A DNA stretch of 64,000 bases, from assembly GCA_003443635.1 (NCBI GenBank), contig CP031964.1, forward strand, positions 3,288,971 through 3,352,970, given 5' to 3'. The DNA is from Flavobacteriaceae bacterium. Lineage in GTDB: Bacteria > Bacteroidota > Bacteroidia > Flavobacteriales > Flavobacteriaceae. Position 1 is the stretch's first letter, and each line of letters begins with the position of its first letter. The translations under genes were made by a program, and so were the position numbers. This document shows positions 35,995-44,072 of the stretch, piece by piece. The notes beneath the pieces were generated by a model. The model ran no database searches, had not been told where the DNA came from, and was given only the letters and a program-made list of their open reading frames with translations.

Positions 35995-38148
35995 TTATCC
36001 AAGAACTTTCTTAGATGCTATATTATTAATCAGTGGGAATTTTGCCACACGTTGACCAGTAGCCTGAAAAATAGCATTAGATACAGCAGCAGCAGCTGGT
36101 GGTAATGTTGGTTCTCCTAATCCTGTTGGTGCAATTTCATTTTTCACAAAATGCACATCTACCTGAGGTGTTTCTTGCATACGAATTAAACGATACTGAT
36201 CGTAATTATCATATTCTGGCACTCCTTTATTAAAAGCAAAGTCACCATATAAGGCATGGCCAATACCATCAATCACTCCTCCTTTTATTTGGTTTTTTGC
36301 ACCTAATGGATTCACTACGATCCCGCAATCTACTGCACAAGTTACTCTTTTAACAATAGGGTTTCCATTTTCCATAACTACATCAGCAACTTCTGCAACA
36401 TGTGTGTTATGACAATAGTATACTGAGAATCCTTGATAAACACCTTCTCCAGTATTACCCCAATTCGATTTTTCAATTGCTAATTTTATAACACTTTCTA
36501 ATCGTTCTGGACTATACTGTATACGTTCATCTGTTGTTCCTTTTACATTCTGCAATAAATCTAATCGCAACTGTACACGATCTATTTTCATTGCATCTGC
36601 TAATTCGTCAAAGAAATTTTGTTCAGCATAAGCTAAAAAATTTGTGTATGGTGCTCTCCAAGCTCCAGTAGTAATATTACTTCTATAATTAGCACCATCT
36701 ACTTGATAGTTTTCAATGGCTCCTGCAGGGAAAAAATTTGGTATTAATCCATACATATTTCCATTTATACATGCTTCTTTTAAATGGTATCCTGTAACTT
36801 TTCCATCTTTGATTGATGCTGCAATCTTATACTTAGAAGCAGGGCGATATATCCCAGATGTCATATCATCTTCACGAGAAAACACAACTTTAACTGGTTT
36901 TTTTGCCAGATTAGATACTGCAGCCGCTTCAAGCACAAAATCACCATATAAACGGCGTCCAAAGCCACCTCCCATACGTGTCATTTCTAAAGAGATTTCA
37001 CTTGGATCTCTATCTAACATTCGTGCTACTTGACGTGCCGTTCCTGCTGGAGTTTGTATAGGGCCTACTAATCTTACTTTATCTGCAGTTACATCTGCAA
37101 AAAAGTTCATAGGCTCCATGCAATTATGCGGTAAAAATGGTGCTTCATATGTACGCTCAATCACTTGATCTGCTTCTTTAAATGCTTTCTTTACATCACC
37201 ATCTTTTCTTAAGGTTTCAAACTTATTTCCATTTAATAAGTTCAATAAAGTTTTATCATGAAACTCAGTATCTTCAGCTTTTGTTCCTTCAGACCAATTT
37301 GCTTTTAATGCTTTTTTACCTTTCATTGCAGTCCAGGTATTATTCGCTAAAACTGCTATTTTATTTTCAAATCGAAGAACATCAATCACACCATTAACAG
37401 CTCTAGTTTCTGTATCGTCAAACGATTCTAGAACTTGTCCAAAGGCTGGTGATCGTAATACTGAAGCATACAACATTCCTTCTTCTTTATAATCCATTCC
37501 ATATAATGGTTTTCCTGTGATGATTTTATCAATATCAACGTTACTTATATCTTGACCGATAATCGTAAAGTCTTTTGGTGATTTTAATGTTACATCTTCA
37601 GGGACTTCTAATAAAGCTGCTTCTTTAACCACCTCACCATAACCTAACTTATCGCCATTGGCATTCATAATTACACCCTCTTTAGTAGTACATTCTGAAG
37701 GAGACACTCCCCATTTTGCAGCAGCAGCATTTACCAACATTTGCCGTGATGTAGCTCCTGTTTGTCGCAATGCATTCCATCCTTGTCTTAACGACTGACT
37801 TCCTCCTGCCACTTGCCTAGTATAGTTTTTAGTATCTAATACTCCTTGAGCTACATAAACATCACTCCAAGCTACATCTAACTCTTCTGCAATAATCATT
37901 GGCATTGATGTTTTTACGCCTTGGCCAATTTCTGGGTTAGGTGAAAAAATCGTTACTTTTCCTTCATCAGAAATCTTGATAAAGGCATTAAAATCGTTGA
38001 AATTTAGTTGACTGATATCTACTGGTGCTTTCACATCTGAAGCACAGGCATTAAACAAGTTAAAACTAATAAGCATTCCGCCTCCCGCTAGTGCTGAAGT
38101 TTTTAAGAATGATCTTCTACTAAAATTCATTTGTTTTGAAGGTTCCAT
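35995..38148 (-). CDS. Xanthine dehydrogenase family oxidoreductase, molybdenum-binding subunit (IorB/aldehyde dehydrogenase-like)
   Basis: A 717-residue Mo hydroxylase subunit. The N-terminus has a twin-arginine signal (FSRRSFLKTSALAGGGM), so the enzyme is exported folded with its cofactor. Cofactor-binding motifs include MGGGFGRRLYGDFV and the C-terminal GLGEPTLPPAAAAVSNA, whose Glu is the family catalytic base. Such single-chain periplasmic subunits resemble isoquinoline 1-oxidoreductase beta and aldehyde dehydrogenases of the xanthine-oxidase family. They pair with a 2Fe-2S subunit (18 bp upstream) and often a cytochrome c (also upstream). The substrate, probably an aldehyde or N-heterocycle, cannot be told from sequence. 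Confidence 0.92.
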   Translation of the reverse strand: MEPSKQMNFSRRSFLKTSALAGGGMLISFNLFNACASDVKAPVDISQLNFNDFNAFIKISDEGKVTIFSPNPEIGQGVKTSMPMIIAEELDVAWSDVYVAQGVLDTKNYTRQVAGGSQSLRQGWNALRQTGATSRQMLVNAAAAKWGVSPSECTTKEGVIMNANGDKLGYGEVVKEAALLEVPEDVTLKSPKDFTIIGQDISNVDIDKIITGKPLYGMDYKEEGMLYASVLRSPAFGQVLESFDDTETRAVNGVIDVLRFENKIAVLANNTWTAMKGKKALKANWSEGTKAEDTEFHDKTLLNLLNGNKFETLRKDGDVKKAFKEADQVIERTYEAPFLPHNCMEPMNFFADVTADKVRLVGPIQTPAGTARQVARMLDRDPSEISLEMTRMGGGFGRRLYGDFVLEAAAVSNLAKKPVKVVFSREDDMTSGIYRPASKYKIAASIKDGKVTGYHLKEACINGNMYGLIPNFFPAGAIENYQVDGANYRSNITTGAWRAPYTNFLAYAEQNFFDELADAMKIDRVQLRLDLLQNVKGTTDERIQYSPERLESVIKLAIEKSNWGNTGEGVYQGFSVYYCHNTHVAEVADVVMENGNPIVKRVTCAVDCGIVVNPLGAKNQIKGGVIDGIGHALYGDFAFNKGVPEYDNYDQYRLIRMQETPQVDVHFVKNEIAPTGLGEPTLPPAAAAVSNAIFQATGQRVAKFPLINNIASKKVLG

Positions 38149-38166
38149 TTTATCTTTCTTATTAGG

Positions 38167-38628
38167 TTAATTTATTTTATCTGCTGCAACTTTTACTGCT
38201 TTTTGAATACTATTATACGATGCACAACGGCAAATGTTACCGTGCATGGCGCTCCTAATTTCCTCTTCCGTTGGGTTTGGATTTCTATTTAAAAATGAAG
38301 ATGCCGTCATAATCTGTCCAGCTTGACAGTAACCACATTGTGGCACATCAATTTCCTTCCATGCTTGTTGTACTGGATGGGAACCATCTTCAGAAAGTCC
38401 TTCTATAGTCGTAATTGCTAAATCTTCTGCTGCCGAAACTGGAAGCACACAACTACGTGTTGCTGTACCATCTACATGAATTGTACATGCTCCACATTGA
38501 GCGATACCACAACCAAATTTAGTCCCTACAAGACCAACATGATCTCTTAATACCCATAGTAAAGGTGTATCTGCATCGGCATCTACAGTATGGGATTTAC
38601 CATTAATGTTTAACTGAAAAGTTGGCAT
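38167..38628 (-). CDS. Two-[2Fe-2S] subunit of xanthine dehydrogenase family enzyme
   Basis: A 153-residue electron-transfer subunit. The plant-type cluster ligands are Cys40, Cys45, Cys48 and Cys60 ([17 protein letters not shown]). The second, C-terminal cluster ligands are Cys98, Cys101, Cys133 and Cys135 ([19 protein letters not shown]). It passes electrons from the Mo subunit, encoded 18 bp downstream, toward an external acceptor. It has no signal of its own and presumably hitchhikes with the Tat-bearing large subunit. Confidence 0.95.
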   Translation of the reverse strand: MPTFQLNINGKSHTVDADADTPLLWVLRDHVGLVGTKFGCGIAQCGACTIHVDGTATRSCVLPVSAAEDLAITTIEGLSEDGSHPVQQAWKEIDVPQCGYCQAGQIMTASSFLNRNPNPTEEEIRSAMHGNICRCASYNSIQKAVKVAADKIN

Positions 38629-38666
38629 ATTTAAATGTTTTAATTAATATATTTAACCAGAAATAG

Positions 38667-38683
38667 CTATGCAGAATGCATAG
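38667..38683. promoter_or_regulatory. Short dyad upstream of the oxidoreductase operon
   Basis: Arms CTATGCA and TGCATAG with a 3-base spacer, 39 bp upstream of the small-subunit start. It is a candidate operator. It does not match the ModE-type site at 25254, and no partner protein can be named. Confidence 0.3.
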
Positions 38684-38817
38684 GGTTATAAAAATACTAA
38701 AAAAAGAACATATCGTCTTTCTTTAATAAAGAATTAACTTTTATAAATGAGTTCTGTATATTTATTCTATACAATTAAAAGTACAATATTAGTTTAAGCG
38801 AAAATATAGCTTATAAT

Positions 38818-39183
38818 TTATTGCTCTAATAGTCCATCATCTAACCATTTTATAATAATATCAATATCAAGCTCTGGCATTCTTCCAGCTGGAGGCATAA
38901 CTCCTGGTTGCCCTGTTTGTCTATCTATCCTATCAATAGTACCATTAATGTTATCTCTTGCAGTCGAAAAAGTAGAAATGTCCAAACCTCCTTCTAAGTT
39001 TAATGGATTATGGCATGACGTACATCTTTGATCATAAATAGGTTTTACATGTTCATCGTATGTTATTGTTTCTCCATTTTCTATAGGATTGTTGGGATCA
39101 ATATCAGATAAATCACTAAAACTATCATGCCTACATGCTGAGAATAGAATAAAAATAGTGATTAACGTAAATACTTTTTTCAT
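38818..39183 (-). CDS. Lipid-anchored monoheme cytochrome c
   Basis: A 121-residue lipoprotein (signal ending FSAC at Cys17) with one heme-attachment site, Cys54-Thr-Ser-Cys57-His58, and a likely axial Met96 in GVMPPAGRMP, as in class I c-type domains. The spacing of about 40 residues between CxxCH and the Met loop is in range. It is upstream of the Tat-exported Mo enzyme on the same strand (189 bp gap), so it may accept its electrons in the periplasm. It could also serve another partner. Confidence 0.88.
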   Translation of the reverse strand: MKKVFTLITIFILFSACRHDSFSDLSDIDPNNPIENGETITYDEHVKPIYDQRCTSCHNPLNLEGGLDISTFSTARDNINGTIDRIDRQTGQPGVMPPAGRMPELDIDIIIKWLDDGLLEQ

Positions 39184-39513
39184 TTGAGGTAAATTTTAAA
39201 CTGCCATAATTTAAAAATAAATATTTATTTTCATAAAGGATTATTTATAATAATAACAATTTTATTGTCACTTTATCTAAAATTTTTGCGATTTTTTTAT
39301 TTAAATCGCATTTTTATATCGTTTTCTTAATATATATTTTATTATATTAACGTATTGACATCAATATACAAAAAATACAATGCTTAACAAGCATTTTTTA
39401 CTTAGCTTGATATAGATTAAATTAAATGGAGTAAATATGAAGACGAAGTTGTTATATAATTTATATACGTTTAATTTTTAAGCAATAGCAGGTTTTTTTA
39501 AATCAGAAATTAT
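39184..39513. other. Intergenic region with one hairpin
   Basis: About 330 bp between divergent genes with no credible frame. An inverted repeat TGCGATTT (39287-39294)/AAATCGCA (39303-39310) is followed on the plus strand by TTTTTAT, terminator-like, although no plus-strand gene ends here. It could be a leader attenuator or the end of a small RNA. Promoters for the cytochrome and the OB-fold gene must also lie here but were not pinpointed. Confidence 0.45.
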
Positions 39514-39903
39514 ATGAAATTTTCAAAAAAGATTGGATTAGTATTTTTATTTATAGCTATCTTATTTTTTGTTGCTTATAAAATAATATATAAAAGCCAT
39601 AGAAATATTGAGCAGGAAAAAGCATCTTTTACGATTGTTAATTCTAATATTTTACAAGAATTTAATACGGATGCTAAAACTGCTAATGCAAAATATGCCG
39701 ATAAAACAGGGATTGTTTATGGCAAAATAACTGAAATTGATAAACAAGGGATTACAATTAATGATTATGTATATGCCCAATTTGAAAATATAAATTCATT
39801 CTCCATTAAATTAGGAGATACTATACAAGTTAAGGGAAGATGTATTGGTTATGACGAATTATTAGAGATCGTAAGATTTGATCAATGCTCTATTATTAAT
39901 TAA
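39514..39903 (+). CDS. Membrane-anchored OB-fold (tRNA_anti-like) protein
   Basis: 129 residues: an N-terminal membrane anchor (IGLVFLFIAILFFVAYKII), then a helix (NSNILQEFNTDAKTANAKY) and a five-strand OB-like region (KTGIVYGKITEIDKQGITIN, LGDTIQVKGRCIGYDELLEIVRFDQC). This layout matches the tRNA_anti-like group of exported Bacteroidetes proteins. The name comes from fold similarity; tRNA binding should not be assumed. The next gene starts 49 bp later and is probably co-transcribed. Confidence 0.7.
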   Translation: MKFSKKIGLVFLFIAILFFVAYKIIYKSHRNIEQEKASFTIVNSNILQEFNTDAKTANAKYADKTGIVYGKITEIDKQGITINDYVYAQFENINSFSIKLGDTIQVKGRCIGYDELLEIVRFDQCSIIN

Positions 39904-39952
39904 ATACTTTTCCTATACTAAAAACCAATTAACGCTTATTCAAACCAACATT

Positions 39953-40810
39953 ATGATAAGATTTTTTTTAATACTTTTTTTATTGTTTTCATTACCATCG
40001 CTTGCTCAGGAAGAAGATGATTTGTTAAATGAATTAGATTCAGAAATAGAAGTTGATCAAAAAGTAACTTCTGCCTTTAAAGGATTAAAAATTGTTAATC
40101 TAGAGTCCACAAAATTAGCTGCTAAAAAAGATTTATATTTTGTTATTTCTCATCGTTTCGGTTCGGTAAGTGGAGGCGCAAAAGAGTTTTTTGGGTTTGA
40201 TCAATCAACAATACGATTTAGTTTAATATATGGTCTTACAGATTGGCTTACCGTTGGAGGTGCCAGAAGTTCTTTTCAAAAAACTTATGATGTTAATTTA
40301 AAATATCGATTTATTCAACAAAAAAAGGAAGGGTTTCCTTTAACCATAGTCGGGTTTAGTGCTGCATCTGTCAACACTCAATTAAGTCGGGAAGATATTC
40401 CAGGTTTAGAATATATAAATCGTTTAACTTATTTATCTGAAATACTTATTTCCTCAAAAATCAGTAAATCTTTATCTCTAGAATTGGCTCCTATTTTTAT
40501 ACATGAAAATTATGTTGCAAACGATTTACAAAGCAATAGTCAGTATGCATTAGGTGGTGGCGGTAGAATGAAATTATCTAAGAGGTTATCATTTAATATA
40601 GACTATGTTTATCATTTTAATAGAGCACAAACTGAGGCATTTAGAAACCCTTTATCTATAGGTTTTGATATAGAAACCGGAGGACATGTATTTCAAGTAC
40701 ATTTTACTAATGCTCAACCTATGTATGATGCTGGGTTTATAACCAATGCCACTGGAGATTGGACAGAGGGAGATTTTTTCTTTGGTTTTAATTTATTAAG
40801 AGTTTTCTAA
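39953..40810 (+). CDS. DUF5777-like outer-membrane beta-barrel protein
   Basis: 285 residues from the ATG at 39953, chosen over an in-frame ATG at 39878 because it places the signal peptide (MIRFFLILFLLFSLPSLAQ) at the N-terminus and clears the upstream gene. The body has barrel-type strands and the segments HRFGSVSGGAKEFFG, IRFSLIYGLTDWLTVGGARS and VYHFN typical of DUF5777 proteins, which in flavobacteria are often beside a cytochrome c and an OB-fold protein, as here. Function unknown. Confidence 0.72.
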   Translation: MIRFFLILFLLFSLPSLAQEEDDLLNELDSEIEVDQKVTSAFKGLKIVNLESTKLAAKKDLYFVISHRFGSVSGGAKEFFGFDQSTIRFSLIYGLTDWLTVGGARSSFQKTYDVNLKYRFIQQKKEGFPLTIVGFSAASVNTQLSREDIPGLEYINRLTYLSEILISSKISKSLSLELAPIFIHENYVANDLQSNSQYALGGGGRMKLSKRLSFNIDYVYHFNRAQTEAFRNPLSIGFDIETGGHVFQVHFTNAQPMYDAGFITNATGDWTEGDFFFGFNLLRVF

Positions 40811-40850
40811 TTTAGAATTAATAGCTCGCAATTACCTATAATTCATTAGA

Positions 40851-40869
40851 TCCTGAATCAAATTCAGGA
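40851..40869. repeat. Small dispersed-repeat dyad
   Basis: TCCTGAAT-CAA-ATTCAGGA, perfect 8-base arms, flanked by GA and CGACA. The wording GATCCTGAAT...ATTCAGGACGAC resembles small intergenic repeats common in flavobacterial genomes. It lies between a plus-strand and a minus-strand gene 3' end and could double as a terminator. Confidence 0.5.
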
Positions 40870-40886
40870 CGACAAAACTGGAAGAG

Positions 40887-41135
40887 TTAAAGTAATTTTG
40901 CATTCTTCAAAAAATCAATCACTTTTTCTTCTGGCATTTCACAAGGTTTTAGAAGTTCTTTAGTTGTTGTCATATAATAATTCAAGCTAATAAAATCATT
41001 GCCTTTTAGTTCTTTTGCATATATTTTAAATGACTTTCCCTGATTAAATATTTCGTTGGTAACACCATACTTAGCATCTTTATAAATCGCTTCCGAATAA
41101 CCTATAGGAATTCTTTCTATATATTTTAAAAGCAT
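40887..41135 (-). CDS. Small conserved-looking hypothetical protein (82 residues)
   Basis: Starts MLLKYIERIPIGYSEAIYKD and contains KYGVTNEIFNQGKSFKIYA, FISLNYYMT and a C-terminal PCEMPEEKVIDFLKNA. Similar short proteins in flavobacteria are sometimes annotated as peptide methionine sulfoxide reductase, but no MsrA or MsrB active-site motif (GCFW or RYCxN) is visible, so I do not adopt that name. No signal or membrane segment. Confidence 0.65.
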   Translation of the reverse strand: MLLKYIERIPIGYSEAIYKDAKYGVTNEIFNQGKSFKIYAKELKGNDFISLNYYMTTTKELLKPCEMPEEKVIDFLKNAKLL

Positions 41136-41159
41136 TGCCTAATTTTATAATAAAGTATT

Positions 41160-41316
41160 ATTCCGAGCAAAGCTGGGGAATCTGTTTTATTGATTATATC
41201 AAACTAAATAAGAAACAAATTGCTTCGTCGTTTCCATTCTCGCTATGACGTATTGTTCTTGATTTAAAAGATTGCTTCGTCTCCCCGATAGTTATCTGGA
41301 TTCCTCGCAATGACAA
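41160..41316. repeat. Cluster of degenerate REP-like intergenic repeats
   Basis: Three related units: ATTCCGAGCAAAGCTGGGGA...CTGTTTT at 41160-41188, ATTGCTTCGTCGTT...CTCGCTATGACG at 41219-41250, and ATTGCTTCGTCTCC...GGATTCCTCGCAATGAC at 41272-41313. The words TCATTGCGAGGAATCC and GAAGCAAT recur in either orientation, as in flavobacterial interspersed repeats. The unit lies downstream of the formate dehydrogenase operon and contains no gene. Confidence 0.65.
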
Positions 41317-41323
41317 TTCAATT

Positions 41324-44059
41324 TTAACTCAACACTTCTTTAAATTTTCCTTTACTTTTTCGGATTCGTACGGCTACTACCTTATATTCTGGGCACATTG
41401 CTTCAGAGTCGTGAATGTCTCCTGTTAAATTATTAATCATAATTTCTGGAAAATGGAATGTCGTACTTAATACTCCTGGTTTTACCTCATCTGTAATGCG
41501 TGCTTTAACATCTACTTTCCCACGAGGCGATTCTAAACACACATAATCTCCATCATTAATTAAATTCTGAGCAGCATCTTCTGGATTGACCATTAAATAA
41601 TCATCTTGAAGAATCTCTTCATTTGCTGTACGACGTGTCATAGCTCCACAATTATAATGCTCTAACTCTCTATTGGTTGTTAAAATATAAGGAAAAGTCT
41701 TTCCATGTTCGTTTATTTCTTCGGTTTCTCTCCAGGCATTAAATTCAAAATATCCCTTTCCGCGTTTAAAATCAGTTTGATGCAAAATCTGTGTATCTGT
41801 TCCATCTTTAGCTACTGGCCATTGTAACCCGTTCTTTCCTAATCTATCCCATGTAATACCTTCAAAAAACGGTACGATCTGCGAAATCTCTTCTAACATT
41901 CCATCTGGTGTATAATCTGGCTGCGGATATCCCATTCTATTCATAATCTCTACAATAATCTGTCCATCTGGTTTAGACCCTTCAATAGGTTTTACTACTT
42001 GACGTACAGCTTGCACACGACGTTCACCATTGGTAAATGTGCCACTTTTTTCTAAAAAGGAGGCTCCTGGTAAAATAACATCTGCATATTTTGCGGTTTC
42101 TGTCATAAAGAGCTCTTGCACAATTACTAGATCAGTAGATTCTAATGCCTTAATTACCTTTTGAGTATTAGGGTCTGTTTGTACAATGTCTTCCCCAATA
42201 ATCCAAATTGCCTTGAGCTTTCCGTCTAAAGCGGCATCAAACATTTCAGGAATTTTATACCCAATATGTTTTGGCACATCAACTCCATAAAACGCATTAT
42301 ATTTTTCATTAACAGCAGCATTAGTAACATCTAAATAACCAGCACCTTGATGTGGTTGCACACCCATATCTGCACTTCCTTGTACATTGTTTTGTCCTCG
42401 TAATGGATTTACTCCAACACCTCGTCTACCTATATTTCCTGTAAGCAATGCTAAGTCTGCGATTTGGATAACTGTAAATGTACCTTGTGAATGTTCTGTG
42501 ACTCCTAAACCGTGAAACGACATAGCATTCGATGCTGTTGCATAGGCTATTGCTGCTGCTTTTATCTCATTACGATCAACACCTATAATTGCTTCAGACG
42601 CATCTAGATCGATATTTAAAATTTCAGCTTTAAAAGCATCAAAGCCTTCGGTTCTACTCTCTATAAATTTTGAATCTGCTAATCCTTCAGAAATGATGTA
42701 ATACATCATCATATTCAATACCGCAACATTAGTTCCTGGTCGTAATGCGATATGATGTGTAGCATATTTAGCCAATTCTGTACGACGTGGATCGATAACA
42801 ATAGATATGTTATCAGATTTCATTGCAAATTGCTTCAATTTCGCTCCTGTTACTGGGTGCGCATCGGTAGGGTTTGCACCAATGACCATAATACAATTCG
42901 CATCTTTTAAATCATCAATCGAATTTGTTGCTGCTCCAGTACCATAAGCACGTTGCATCCCTAATGCTGTAGGAGAATGGCAAACACGTGCACAGCCATC
43001 AATATTATTAGTTCCGATAACGGTTCTAATAAATTTTTGCATTAAATAGTTTTCTTCATTGGTACATCTTGCAGAAGAAATCCCAGCAATAAAATCGGGT
43101 CCAAACTCAGTTTTATATCCGTTTAGTTTAGTGGCGATATAATCGTAAACTTCATTCCAAGTTACTTTTTCAAATTCTCCGTTTCGTTTAATCATCGGTG
43201 AGTCTAAACGATCTTGATGGTTATAAAATTTAAAGGCATAGCGTCCTTTAATACAAGTGTGTCCTTGGTTAACTTCTGCATCGTAAGGTGCTTGAATACT
43301 TAATATTTCGCCATTAGTAGTCGATACTTCTAAATTACAACCCACACCACAATACGTACAAATAGTTCTTGTAGTATCTGTAGCTGCAATGGCTTTAGAT
43401 TGGAATACGTCTGAGATCGCAGAGGTCGGGCACGCTTGTGAACAAGCACCACAACTTACACAATCTGATTCCATAAACGATTCGTCAAAACCTTTAATAA
43501 TATGCGAATCAAACCCTCTTCCAGACATACTTAATACAAATTCACCTTGTACTTCATCACAGGCACGTACACAACGATAGCAATTAATACATTTAGACAG
43601 GTCGGACGTCATATAAGGGTGACTTAAATCCTTTAATCTGTATAAGTGATTATCGCCTTCAGGATATCGCACTTCACGAATTCCTACTTGTGCTGCTACA
43701 GTTTGCAACTCGCAATTTCCATTAACTTCGCAGGTCAAGCAATCTAAAGGATGGTCAGTTAATACGAGTTCTATAATATTTTTACGCAATGCTTTTATGG
43801 CTTCCGAACTTGTATAAATATATTGTCCTTCGGCTACTGGCGAATGGCATGAAGCCATAGTTTTTAAGGGTCCATTTTTTTCTAATGCCACCTCAACACT
43901 ACATACACGACAAGATCCAAAAGGATCTAAATTTGGTGCATCACAAAGTGTAGGCACTAAGTTTTTTTCTTTATAGCGCTTTATAAACGCTAACATGGTT
44001 TCTCCTTCAACAATTTCAAAGGCTTGGTTGTCTATATAGGCTACTTTTAAACGTTCCAT
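41324..44059 (-). CDS. Formate dehydrogenase catalytic subunit, NAD-dependent FdsA-like, with NuoG-type ferredoxin domains
   Basis: A 911-residue Mo-bisMGD enzyme. In order: [2Fe-2S] (Cys39, 50, 53, 71); His/Cys [4Fe-4S] (His103, Cys107, 110, 116); two ferredoxin clusters (Cys157, 160, 163, 167 and Cys200, 203, 206, 210); the domain-I [4Fe-4S] (Cys234, 237, 241, 269); then the catalytic domain with the Mo ligand Cys360 followed by His361 in RVCHSPTALG. It is therefore the cysteine, not selenocysteine, form. It should oxidise formate to CO2 and pass electrons to the flavin subunit encoded 13 bp upstream. Direction in vivo, formate oxidation or CO2 reduction, is not shown by sequence. Confidence 0.94.
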   Translation of the reverse strand: MERLKVAYIDNQAFEIVEGETMLAFIKRYKEKNLVPTLCDAPNLDPFGSCRVCSVEVALEKNGPLKTMASCHSPVAEGQYIYTSSEAIKALRKNIIELVLTDHPLDCLTCEVNGNCELQTVAAQVGIREVRYPEGDNHLYRLKDLSHPYMTSDLSKCINCYRCVRACDEVQGEFVLSMSGRGFDSHIIKGFDESFMESDCVSCGACSQACPTSAISDVFQSKAIAATDTTRTICTYCGVGCNLEVSTTNGEILSIQAPYDAEVNQGHTCIKGRYAFKFYNHQDRLDSPMIKRNGEFEKVTWNEVYDYIATKLNGYKTEFGPDFIAGISSARCTNEENYLMQKFIRTVIGTNNIDGCARVCHSPTALGMQRAYGTGAATNSIDDLKDANCIMVIGANPTDAHPVTGAKLKQFAMKSDNISIVIDPRRTELAKYATHHIALRPGTNVAVLNMMMYYIISEGLADSKFIESRTEGFDAFKAEILNIDLDASEAIIGVDRNEIKAAAIAYATASNAMSFHGLGVTEHSQGTFTVIQIADLALLTGNIGRRGVGVNPLRGQNNVQGSADMGVQPHQGAGYLDVTNAAVNEKYNAFYGVDVPKHIGYKIPEMFDAALDGKLKAIWIIGEDIVQTDPNTQKVIKALESTDLVIVQELFMTETAKYADVILPGASFLEKSGTFTNGERRVQAVRQVVKPIEGSKPDGQIIVEIMNRMGYPQPDYTPDGMLEEISQIVPFFEGITWDRLGKNGLQWPVAKDGTDTQILHQTDFKRGKGYFEFNAWRETEEINEHGKTFPYILTTNRELEHYNCGAMTRRTANEEILQDDYLMVNPEDAAQNLINDGDYVCLESPRGKVDVKARITDEVKPGVLSTTFHFPEIMINNLTGDIHDSEAMCPEYKVVAVRIRKSKGKFKEVLS

Positions 44060-44072
44060 TTCTTTCTTTTTT

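Noticed and set aside
39878..39952. N-terminal extension of the DUF5777-like protein
   Set aside because: It would overlap the previous gene and bury the signal peptide; the ATG at 39953 gives a clean N-terminal signal.
40887..41135. Peptide methionine sulfoxide reductase
   Set aside because: The 82-residue protein lacks GCFW, RYC or other Msr active-site motifs, so the name sometimes used for similar proteins is not supported.
41324..44059. Selenocysteine formate dehydrogenase or respiratory NADH dehydrogenase subunit G
   Set aside because: The Mo ligand position is Cys (TGC/TGT family), no in-frame TGA exists, and the MGD domain plus FdhD and the RVCHSP motif mark a formate dehydrogenase rather than NuoG.
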